Position numbers and translations under genes: made by a program. Below the pieces are notes generated by a model. The model did no database searches and had not been told where the DNA came from. It saw nothing but the letters and a program-made list of their open reading frames with translations. From Bacilli bacterium (GTDB lineage: Bacteria > Bacillota_I > Bacilli_A > RF39 > UBA660): a stretch of DNA of 45,109 bases. The stretch covers positions 1 through 45,109 of the forward strand of contig JAEEMF010000085.1 of assembly GCA_016283075.1 (NCBI GenBank). The letters run 5' to 3'. Positions 23,196 through 29,467 of this stretch are shown here, piece after piece; position 1 is the first letter of the stretch, and every line of letters starts with the position of its first letter.

Positions 23196-24140
23196 TTATT
23201 TTAAGTATTCTCCTTTTATTCTTTTTTTAATATCTAAACCATATAGTAATATATAGTCTTCTTTATTATATTTTTTCTTATTTTGTAAATCATCTTTTAC
23301 TTTATCTAAATATTTTATAATAGAAGCTTGCTTCTTATTTAAATAGATAAAATTACTTCTTACTAAATATATACATGTATATAAATATAATGGATATAAA
23401 AAGGAAAAAATACCTAGAATGACATGTAATATTAAGTAATCGTTATTAGCACTCTTAATCCATAAATTATATGAAATAATAGAAAGTGCCAAAGACGCTA
23501 CTATTATAATAAGATATCTTTTAAAGTCAATCCTTTTTATATATATATTTAAAATATTTGTAACAAGTACTGTTATTACAATAAGTAATAAAGATAAAAG
23601 AATACTTGCTATAATAGGAATATCAATTTTAAGTACTGAGAATACTTGAATACCATAAATAATTGTAGTAAGTGAGGCTGGTATAAAAGAAGCATATTTA
23701 TAAACTCGTCCGTATTTATGAGTAACTTCTTTTTTTAGTTCTAAATAAAACTTATTTAAAACTTTACCATAAGCGTAACTAGTTGAAAAATAATTATCTA
23801 GTTCTTCTAGTGACTTACCCTCATCTATTAACTCTTTAAGTGAGTTATAACATAACTTTTCATAATCACATAGTTTATCTATATTAGTATTATTTACTTT
23901 TATATAAGATAAACTATCTTCTTTTTTTATAGTAAAGTATTTTTTATTTATTAAATCCATACATGTTACTTTAAAAAGTTTATATGGAGATACTTTACCA
24001 TAGGTATAAAGCATTACTGCAGCTTTTTCTTCTATATCTTCATATTTACTTTTTTTCATAATAGTTAAGTAAAAATTAAGTATTATTATAAATAAAATAT
24101 AAATAAATATTAATATTATTGCATAAATATTATTAATCAT
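23196..24140 (-). CDS. Membrane protein resembling the C-terminal half of DUF2207 proteins
   Basis: Encodes 314 residues. An N-terminal membrane segment (about 5-27) is followed by a cytosolic winged-helix-like stretch (AAVMLYTYGKVSPYKLFKVTCMDLINKKYFTIKKED) and a run of four membrane segments between about 155 and 262, ending YILLYGLDIKKRIKG. The GKVSP..L...DL..KKY.TI pattern and the terminal LYGL(D) resemble DUF2207 predicted membrane proteins, but the N-terminal extracytoplasmic domain of that family is missing. The role is unknown. It heads a two-gene operon with an extended -10 at 24172-24180. Confidence 0.6.
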   Translation of the reverse strand: MINNIYAIILIFIYILFIIILNFYLTIMKKSKYEDIEEKAAVMLYTYGKVSPYKLFKVTCMDLINKKYFTIKKEDSLSYIKVNNTNIDKLCDYEKLCYNSLKELIDEGKSLEELDNYFSTSYAYGKVLNKFYLELKKEVTHKYGRVYKYASFIPASLTTIIYGIQVFSVLKIDIPIIASILLSLLLIVITVLVTNILNIYIKRIDFKRYLIIIVASLALSIISYNLWIKSANNDYLILHVILGIFSFLYPLYLYTCIYLVRSNFIYLNKKQASIIKYLDKVKDDLQNKKKYNKEDYILLYGLDIKKRIKGEYLK

Positions 24141-24171
24141 TTTAATTCTCCTTAGTAATTTTTATAAAATT

Positions 24172-24180
24172 ATTATATCA
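24172..24180 (-). promoter_or_regulatory. Extended -10 element of the DUF2207-like operon
   Basis: TGATATAAT on the minus strand, 31 bases before the ATG at 24140. The corresponding -35 position falls inside the RhuM-Fic terminator hairpin (24184-24210). Confidence 0.45.
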
Positions 24181-24183
24181 TAT

Positions 24184-24210
24184 AAAAAAGAAAGAATAAC
24201 TTTCTTTTTT
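24184..24210 (-). terminator. Terminator of the RhuM-Fic gene
   Basis: An 11-bp stem AAAAAAGAAAG with CTTTCTTTTTT and a 5-base loop. The tail on the minus strand is TATATGATA. Confidence 0.65.
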
Positions 24211-25165
24211 AGCTTACTAAGAAATTCATAACTAAATCTATTAGAATATTTTTTTCTTGTGGATTAGACTGGGCAATTAATAAAGTTAATGCAACTAAAG
24301 TATTATTATCTATTATTTGTTTTCCATCTTTATACAAAATATTATAAAAATCTAAAAAGTAGATAAATAAAGTTGCCGCTATTCTTTTGTTTCCATCAAT
24401 AAAGGTATGATTCTTTGTTATTAAGTATAAAAAATTAGCTGCTTTTTCTTCTACTAGTGGATATAAATCTTTACCATCAAAAGATTGATAAAGGTTTCCT
24501 ATTATAGCTTCTAGGCCTCTATTTCTTTCAAGAGCAAACAGATTACTATCGCTATTAAATCTTAATTTGTTTATTATTTCTATACACGATTCATAGGTTA
24601 TTTTATCATTTGATGTTGTACCTTTAGGCCTTACTACAGCTTTATGATCATAATTATCAAGTAGATTTAATGCATTTGAATAATTATTTATTACTTTTAT
24701 TATTCCTTGCGCCTCATCACCATCTAATTTATGATCTATTCTTCCTGCTATATCAATTAATTTAACAGTCTTTTCTAAATACTCTAGTCTTTTTTGGTTA
24801 ACAGCGTATCCTTTTAACATATAATCTTTTAAAACTTTATTAGCCCATCTTCTAAAGTCTATACCTTTTTGACTTTTTACTCTATAGCCAACACTTATTA
24901 TTACATCTAAATTGTAATAATCTAGCTCTCTAGTCTGAGTTTTATCAGACATATATCCATGTTTAGTGGTATGTGCAAATTTTGCACATACATCCTTTTT
25001 ATTCAATTCTTTATCTTTAAAAATGTTATTAATGTGCTTAGTAATAACGGTTCTGTCTCTATCAAATAACTTAGACATTTGATCTAGTGATAACCACACA
25101 GTTTCATCTTTCATATTTACTTCTAATTTTACATCTTGATTATTAAATATTATTATTTCATTCAT
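24209..25165 (-). CDS. RhuM-family protein fused to a Fic/DOC domain
   Basis: Encodes 318 residues. Residues 1-120 are a RhuM (virulence-protein) domain: VWLSLDQMSKLFDRDRTVITKHI is a DNA-binding-like helix-turn-helix, followed by the family's TRELDYYNLDVIISVGYRVKS and FRRWANKVLKDYMLKGY. Residues about 130-318 form a Fic/DOC domain with the active-site motif H253-TFIDGNKR-261. The HxFxDGNK form resembles the Doc-type nucleotidyl/phosphotransfer loop (HxFxxxNKR) more than classical HPFxxGNGR AMPylators. Such proteins modify host targets and are common in toxin-antitoxin and phage-defence contexts. AAAGGAGAT precedes the ATG. A structured RNA with its own terminator lies directly upstream. Confidence 0.85.
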   Translation of the reverse strand: MNEIIIFNNQDVKLEVNMKDETVWLSLDQMSKLFDRDRTVITKHINNIFKDKELNKKDVCAKFAHTTKHGYMSDKTQTRELDYYNLDVIISVGYRVKSQKGIDFRRWANKVLKDYMLKGYAVNQKRLEYLEKTVKLIDIAGRIDHKLDGDEAQGIIKVINNYSNALNLLDNYDHKAVVRPKGTTSNDKITYESCIEIINKLRFNSDSNLFALERNRGLEAIIGNLYQSFDGKDLYPLVEEKAANFLYLITKNHTFIDGNKRIAATLFIYFLDFYNILYKDGKQIIDNNTLVALTLLIAQSNPQEKNILIDLVMNFLVS

Positions 25166-25251
25166 TTATTTATCTCCTTTCCTTCTAAAAATAAATTGAT
25201 TTAATAACATACATCATTATTTAAAAAACTTATTACCTCCTTTCTTTAAAC
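25166..25251 (-). other. Leader between the structured RNA and the RhuM-Fic start codon
   Basis: Apart from the ribosome binding site of RhuM-Fic this stretch shows no long reading frame. An extra AAAGGAGGT at 25236-25244 and a possible 10-codon frame starting ATGATGTATG are present; neither is well enough placed to be called a gene. Confidence 0.3.
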
Positions 25252-25297
25252 AAAAAAGGAGCATACCTCCTCCTCTTTCGAAAAGAAAGTATACTCC
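25252..25297 (-). terminator. Terminator of the structured RNA
   Basis: Minus-strand outer stem GGAGTATAC with GTATGCTCC (one T-G pair), an internal CTTTC-tttt-cGAAAG hairpin, and a tail of six T. It would end most transcripts before RhuM-Fic. Confidence 0.8.
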
Positions 25298-25383
25298 CGC
25301 ATCATGTATGTTCCACTTTGCCTTTAGAACACACGCTATCGTCTAAATTGTCATAACAAATGTCAGGCAAACTATTTGTTACA
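25252..25383 (-). ncRNA. Candidate structured RNA with a predicted pseudoknot, upstream of RhuM-Fic
   Basis: About 130 nt on the minus strand between a strong promoter (25389-25417) and a terminator. Hairpin P1 pairs TAACAAAT with ATTTGTTA (25374-25381 with 25354-25361) around a 12-nt loop. Hairpin P2 pairs TTTAGA with TCTAAA (25342-25347 with 25323-25328). The P1 loop segment TTTGCC (25366-25371) is complementary to GGCAAA (25317-25322), immediately 3' of P2, which would form a pseudoknot stacked on P2. No open reading frame of note. It matches no riboswitch, SRP RNA or tmRNA pattern I know. It may be a regulatory leader of RhuM-Fic or an independent RNA. Confidence 0.6.
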
Positions 25384-25388
25384 TCTAT

Positions 25389-25417
25389 ATTATAGCAAAC
25401 ATTTGTTTGTATAACAA
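25389..25417 (-). promoter_or_regulatory. Promoter of the structured RNA
   Basis: TTGTTA (25412-25417), exactly 17 bases, then TGCTATAAT with -10 at 25389-25394. One of the strongest promoters in the window. Confidence 0.8.
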
Positions 25418-25429
25418 TACTTATATAAT

Positions 25430-25456
25430 TAAAAAACTAGATAATCTAGTTTTTTT
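25430..25456 (-). terminator. Terminator of ffh
   Basis: AAAAAACTAG-attat-CTAGTTTTTT on the minus strand, just behind the ffh stop codon. Confidence 0.8.
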
Positions 25457-25463
25457 GTATTAT

Positions 25464-26771
25464 TTAAAATGGCATTTTGAAGTTGCCGCTTTTAAATTGT
25501 TTCATCATAACTTTCATTTGTTCAAATTGTTTTAAAAGTCTATTAACTTCTTCAACACTTCTTGCTGATCCCTTAGCAATTCTTTGTTTTCTAGTTGCTT
25601 TAAGTACTTCTGGATGTCTTCTTTCATATGGAGTCATAGAAAGAATAATTGCTTCAATATGAGCCATATCTTTAGGATCTACTTTAACATTATTAAGTCC
25701 CATTTTCTTTGCGCCTGGAATTAATTTAATTAAGTTTTCAAGAGGTCCTAACTTTTTAATTTGTTTTAACTGTACAAGGAAATCTTCTAAATCAAATTTA
25801 CCAGCTTGCATCTTTTTTGCTGCTTCCATAGTTTCTTTTTCATCAATTACAGATTCAGCTTTTTCAATCATACTCATGATATCTCCCATACCAAGAATAC
25901 GAGTTGCCATTCTTTCTGGATAGAATTCTTCAAGTCCATCCATCTTTTCAGATACACCTACAAATTTAATAGGAATATTTGTCAAATGTCTAATAGATAA
26001 AGCTGCACCACCACGAGTATCACCATCTAACTTAGTAAGGATTGCTCCTGTAAGTGGTAACTTATCATTAAATCCTGTAATAACATTAATAGCATCTTGA
26101 CCTACCATAGAGTCTACTACTAAAAGGATTTCATTAGGTTTAACTTCATTATTAATATTTTGAAGTTCTTCCATTAAACTTTCATCAATATGAAGTCTAC
26201 CAGCAGTATCTATTATTACATAATTAAATTTATTTTCTTTAGCATAATTTAAAGCATTTTTAGCTATCTCTACCGGATTACCTTTACCTTCTTCATATAC
26301 TTCTATATTAAGTTGTCTACCAAGTTCTTTTAACTGATCAATTGCCGCTGGACGATATACGTCACATGCTACCATTAATACTTTTTTATTATATTTTTTG
26401 CGAAGTAAATTAGCAAGCTTTCCAGCTGCAGTAGTTTTACCACTACCTTGTAAACCTGCAAGCATAAGTATGCTTGGATTACCACTAGTATATAGTTCTG
26501 CTTTTTCTCCTCCAAGAAGATCAACTAGTTCATCCTTTAATATTTTTACAAATACTTCACCTGGTTTTAAACTCTTAGCTACTTCTTCACCAAGTGCTTT
26601 TTCTTTTACTTTATTAATAAACTCTTTTACTACGACGTAGTTAACATCTGCTTCTAAAAGTGCAAGTCTAATTTCTCTTACTACATCACTAATATTTTCT
26701 TCAGTGATTTTTCCATATCCTTTTATTTTATCAACAGCAGATTGTAATCTTTCACCTAAATTTTCAAACAT
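25464..26771 (-). CDS. ffh: Signal recognition particle protein Ffh (SRP54)
   Basis: Encodes 435 residues from ATG at 26771 with GGTGATT upstream. A GTPase that binds signal sequences of nascent membrane proteins together with SRP RNA. N domain MFENLGERLQSAVDKI; G1 loop GLQGSGKT at 106-113; IIDTAGRLH, TKLDGD and GVSEKMDGLEEF in the G domain. The methionine-rich M domain carries MTPYERRHPEVLKATRKQRIAKGS, which binds SRP RNA. Monocistronic; the usual partner ylxM is not adjacent, and I find no SRP RNA in this window. Confidence 0.97.
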   Translation of the reverse strand: MFENLGERLQSAVDKIKGYGKITEENISDVVREIRLALLEADVNYVVVKEFINKVKEKALGEEVAKSLKPGEVFVKILKDELVDLLGGEKAELYTSGNPSILMLAGLQGSGKTTAAGKLANLLRKKYNKKVLMVACDVYRPAAIDQLKELGRQLNIEVYEEGKGNPVEIAKNALNYAKENKFNYVIIDTAGRLHIDESLMEELQNINNEVKPNEILLVVDSMVGQDAINVITGFNDKLPLTGAILTKLDGDTRGGAALSIRHLTNIPIKFVGVSEKMDGLEEFYPERMATRILGMGDIMSMIEKAESVIDEKETMEAAKKMQAGKFDLEDFLVQLKQIKKLGPLENLIKLIPGAKKMGLNNVKVDPKDMAHIEAIILSMTPYERRHPEVLKATRKQRIAKGSARSVEEVNRLLKQFEQMKVMMKQFKSGNFKMPF

Positions 26772-26787
26772 TTCAATCACCATCATT

Positions 26788-26796
26788 ATTATATCA
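26788..26796 (-). promoter_or_regulatory. Extended -10 element of ffh
   Basis: TGATATAAT on the minus strand, 16 bases before the ffh start, so the 5' leader would be very short. The -35 position lies in the hairpin of the preceding terminator. Confidence 0.5.
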
Positions 26797-26801
26797 TATA
26801 C

Positions 26802-26829
26802 TAAAAAAAAGCACTATTAAGTGCTTTAA
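26802..26829 (-). terminator. Terminator of the 347-residue membrane protein gene
   Basis: AAAGCACT-taat-AGTGCTTT with eight T following on the minus strand; it overlaps the stop codon. Confidence 0.85.
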
Positions 26830-27869
26830 GATTGTTTAAATTCTGGTGAAATATTTGAGTATTTAGCCTGATACATAACAAAAGGAACGTTTGCACCTGG
26901 GAAAAATACTAAATATACCTTTTCATCAGCTTTTAAATTATTATAATTATCTTTTTCAACATTAAATGCTCTTTTATAAGATTTAAATCTAAGTTTTAAA
27001 ATCTTACGATTTCTTTCACTACGAGTAACTCTTTCATCTATCGATTTAATAATATCGGTTTTTATAATAATATTACCATCTCTAATAGCATTTAACTTTC
27101 TACTAAACTTAAGTGCATCTCTAGAACTAAAGACAATTAATAAAAGAGATAATATTGGAATTATAAAATGAAGATCACTATTTTCTCCATAAAAAAGTGT
27201 TACAAATATATTAGTAAGAATAAAAACTACTAGAACGCAGAAATTAACTTTCATTAAGAAGTAGGAATTACTAATACAATCTTTTAAGGCTTCTTTATTA
27301 ATTTCTTTCTTTTCTCCAAATGTTTTTTCTACCTTTTTAAAATCTAAATATCTAGGTAACTCTTCTATATCAATTACTTTTAGATTTTCAGATAAACGAT
27401 ATTCATTCTTATTAAAAATCATAGATTGATAATTATTTAAAACAATATAATATTTATCATCTACTTTAGCCTTACGATAGTTTACTACATCAGTAACTAT
27501 TTTATCTCTATATAAATCATAAATATCTTTAAATACTAAATAATACATTATTTGGTCATTACCTTTAATAGAAGTTTCTACAGAAGTTTCAAATTCTTTT
27601 AGAGTATCTTCTACAATAACATATTCTCCATGTTTAAAACTATTTGTTTCATTAATCTTTTTAAATATTGATACAATTGGCATTGCTATTAAGAATAGTC
27701 CAATTGGAATAGAAAGTGCATGATTATATTTAATACTTATATATACAAGCATACATCCATTAGTTACAAGGACAATAAAAAACACAATTAAAAAGATACT
27801 AAGAGTAAAATTCATAGTAGCATTATGTTTAATAAAATTCTTGGTAATTAACTTCTTTCTAACTTTCAT
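26826..27869 (-). CDS. Membrane protein with duplicated 2TM-plus-beta-domain architecture
   Basis: Encodes 347 residues. Two membrane segments (about 22-45 and 52-68) are followed by a roughly 110-residue soluble domain. A second pair of membrane segments (about 206-225 and 230-247) is followed by another soluble domain. Both soluble parts share a layout: G(E/N)(Y/I)(V/I)I.(E/T)D..K..(E/D) early, a (V/L)(F/R)FK..Y. strand, and a terminal (D)(D/E)K(Y/V)Y.V.. strand, suggesting internal duplication. No family is recognised. Basic N terminus. GGAGGAC precedes the ATG. Stands alone between the type I toxin locus and ffh. Confidence 0.6.
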   Translation of the reverse strand: MKVRKKLITKNFIKHNATMNFTLSIFLIVFFIVLVTNGCMLVYISIKYNHALSIPIGLFLIAMPIVSIFKKINETNSFKHGEYVIVEDTLKEFETSVETSIKGNDQIMYYLVFKDIYDLYRDKIVTDVVNYRKAKVDDKYYIVLNNYQSMIFNKNEYRLSENLKVIDIEELPRYLDFKKVEKTFGEKKEINKEALKDCISNSYFLMKVNFCVLVVFILTNIFVTLFYGENSDLHFIIPILSLLLIVFSSRDALKFSRKLNAIRDGNIIIKTDIIKSIDERVTRSERNRKILKLRFKSYKRAFNVEKDNYNNLKADEKVYLVFFPGANVPFVMYQAKYSNISPEFKQS

Positions 27870-27951
27870 ATAAGTCCTCCAATTATCATCTAAAATTATT
27901 GTATCACAAGATATAAAAAAATAAAACTATGAAAAGAAAATTAAAAATTTT

Positions 27952-27982
27952 AAGTATAAAAAAAGGATTTAATAAATCCTTG
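27952..27982 (-). terminator. Outer terminator of the candidate antitoxin RNA
   Basis: AAGGATTT-atta-AATCCTTT followed by TTTTTATACT on the minus strand. It would end antisense transcripts that read through the inner terminator at 28131-28154. Confidence 0.65.
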
Positions 27983-27996
27983 CCGTATCATATTAA
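27968..27996 (+). promoter_or_regulatory. Possible promoter of the small hydrophobic toxin
   Basis: TTTAAT (27968-27973), 17-base spacer, TATTAA (27991-27996). A moderate match, giving a leader of about 43 nt. Confidence 0.4.
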
Positions 27997-28045
27997 TGTA
28001 GGGATATCTAAATGTTAGGTATTATCTTCGAAAGGAGGTGATACT

Positions 28046-28129
28046 ATGACTAAAAAAGATTTTTTAATTTATTCTTTAGTAATAATCATTTTCCTATTAT
28101 TAACTATATTACTTATAGAAATAATATAA
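28046..28129 (+). CDS. Candidate type I toxin: 27-residue hydrophobic peptide
   Basis: MTKKDFLIYSLVIIIFLL is followed by nine more mostly hydrophobic residues ending EII, so the peptide is essentially one membrane helix with a short charged N terminus. The ribosome binding site AAAGGAGGTGAT is near-perfect and 3 bases from ATG, as in the TxpA/BsrE-type and holin-like toxin genes of Firmicutes. A minus-strand RNA with its own promoter and terminator overlaps the 3' region, and the 5' leader is complementary to the 3' untranslated region (see the antitoxin entry). Such peptides depolarise or damage the membrane. The assignment is by architecture, not by proven homology. Confidence 0.7.
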   Translation: MTKKDFLIYSLVIIIFLLLTILLIEII

Positions 28130-28130
28130 G

Positions 28131-28197
28131 AAAAAACCTAACTAGTTAGTTAGGGCGTTACAAGGTAACACCTAACTTACGAATATTAGATGTTCCT
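28131..28197 (-). ncRNA. Candidate antisense antitoxin RNA of the type I locus
   Basis: A minus-strand transcript expected from the promoter at 28204-28231, starting near 28197 and ending at the hairpin CCTAACTA-ac-TAGTTAGG followed by six T (28131-28154). It contains a second hairpin (GTTAGG/CCTAAC and GTTAC/GTAAC, 28149-28176). It is antisense to the 3' untranslated region of the toxin mRNA. It also carries a near copy of the toxin 5' leader (ATCTAA..GTTAGGT), which means the toxin mRNA 5' and 3' ends can pair with each other, as in known type I loci. Confidence 0.65.
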
Positions 28198-28203
28198 ATA
28201 CTT

Positions 28204-28231
28204 ATATTATCATATTTGATACATAAGTCAA
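28204..28231 (-). promoter_or_regulatory. Promoter of the candidate antitoxin RNA
   Basis: TTGACT (28226-28231), 16-base spacer, TAATAT (28204-28209) on the minus strand; better than the toxin promoter, as expected for an antitoxin RNA. Confidence 0.6.
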
Positions 28232-28235
28232 TGCC

Positions 28236-28268
28236 ATAAAAAAAGGAAACTAACTATTTAGTTTCCCT
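28236..28268 (-). terminator. Terminator of the hydrolase-murF-ddl operon
   Basis: GGAAACTAA (28245-28253) pairs with TTAGTTTCC (28258-28266), followed by TTTTTTTAT on the minus strand; it includes the ddl stop region. Confidence 0.85.
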
Positions 28269-29455
28269 TTTACTGCGCCTTTAACTCCTTTAGCACCTTT
28301 TAATCCTCCAAAGTTTGAAAGGATATTTGTATCAAATGAAGTAGTTTTTTTACTCTTAATTTTATAATCTTTTATAGCTAAAGTAATAACTTCATCTAAA
28401 AGTTCTGGATATGGTTTTCCACTTGGATCCCATAAGTAGAATGAAAGTGATCCAGGAATAGTATTTGGTTCATTGATATAGAATTTATTTGCTTTCTTAT
28501 CAATTAAAAAATCGATACGGCATATTCCACTTAAACCAAGTACTTTAAATATTTTCTTAGATGTTTCTTGAATATCTTTTGTTAAATCTTTAGATAATCT
28601 AGCTGGAATAACTCTATCTGTTGAAGCCATTCCTTTAGATCCACCTGTTTTAGTTTTACTTCCACCTAAGTATTTATCTTTATATGTTAAGAATTCATCT
28701 GTACTCATTACTTCTTCAAGTACTGAAGCTTCTTGATAATCATAGTTACCTACTACTGAGCAGTTAACTTCTACTAAATTATCTACTAGTTTTTCTACTA
28801 CTATTTTAGAATCATAGCTGATTGCATCTTCAATAGCTTCCTCTATTTTCTTTTCATCTTTTACTACTGTAATACCAACACTACTACCAAGTGTTGCTGG
28901 TTTAACAATTACTGGATATCCTATCTTTTTAATATTCTTTAGAATATCTTTAGGATCATTTAAATATTCAGTATCATAGAACCAAGTATAATCAACAATT
29001 GGTAATTTTTCTGAGGCAAATACTTGTTTCATTACTACTTTATCTTGCCCTAGTGCTGCGCCAAGTACATGTGGTCCTACAAAAGGAATACCTACTGTTT
29101 CTAAATATCCAGCAAGTGAACCATCTTCAACACCTGCACCATGTACTATAGGGAATACTACATCTAGTTCTTCTACTACACTTTTAAATAATCCTAGTTT
29201 TTGAAGTACAAAGCTATTATCTTTCTTATATAACACTACTTTAGTAGCATATCTTTTTAAATCTTCAAAATCCTTATAAATATCAATATCCATAAGCATT
29301 TTACCAGTATACCAAGTTCTATCTTTTCCTATATAGATTGGTACTATATCATATTTATTTTGATCAATTGATTGCATAGCTTGAACTGCCGAAATAATAC
29401 TAATTTCATGTTCAACACTAGTTCCACCAAAAATAACACCTAATTTTATTTTCAT
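28250..29455 (-). CDS. ddl: D-alanine--D-alanine ligase
   Basis: Encodes 401 residues, slightly longer than typical Ddl. ATP-grasp enzyme joining two D-Ala for the pentapeptide. GVIFGGTSVEHEISIISA is the N-terminal substrate loop; VFPIVHGAGVEDGSLAGYLE, KPATLGSSVGI (ATP grasp) and CRIDFLID...NEPNTIPGS (Mg2+ and D-Ala2 site) follow. A Gly/Lys-rich basic tail (GGLKGAKGVKGAVKGKLNS) extends beyond the usual end. Third gene of an operon with murF, 12 bases apart, so the dipeptide and its ligase are made together. Confidence 0.96.
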   Translation of the reverse strand: MKIKLGVIFGGTSVEHEISIISAVQAMQSIDQNKYDIVPIYIGKDRTWYTGKMLMDIDIYKDFEDLKRYATKVVLYKKDNSFVLQKLGLFKSVVEELDVVFPIVHGAGVEDGSLAGYLETVGIPFVGPHVLGAALGQDKVVMKQVFASEKLPIVDYTWFYDTEYLNDPKDILKNIKKIGYPVIVKPATLGSSVGITVVKDEKKIEEAIEDAISYDSKIVVEKLVDNLVEVNCSVVGNYDYQEASVLEEVMSTDEFLTYKDKYLGGSKTKTGGSKGMASTDRVIPARLSKDLTKDIQETSKKIFKVLGLSGICRIDFLIDKKANKFYINEPNTIPGSLSFYLWDPSGKPYPELLDEVITLAIKDYKIKSKKTTSFDTNILSNFGGLKGAKGVKGAVKGKLNS

Positions 29456-29467
29456 AAATACATCTCC

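Noticed and set aside
25215..25265. 15-codon frame MLLFCLKKGGNKFFK starting in the structured RNA's terminator
   Set aside because: An AGGAGGAGG does precede the ATG, but both lie in the terminator hairpin, the frame is very short and nothing supports translation.
25252..25383. Possibility that the structured RNA is SRP RNA, because ffh is adjacent
   Set aside because: The GGAAG tetraloop and the conserved GCAGCA internal loop of SRP RNA are absent.
18530..25460. Prophage or integrated element spanning the restriction operon to RhuM-Fic
   Set aside because: No integrase, structural or lysis genes and no attachment repeats are visible; housekeeping-type genes (S11 peptidase) lie in between.
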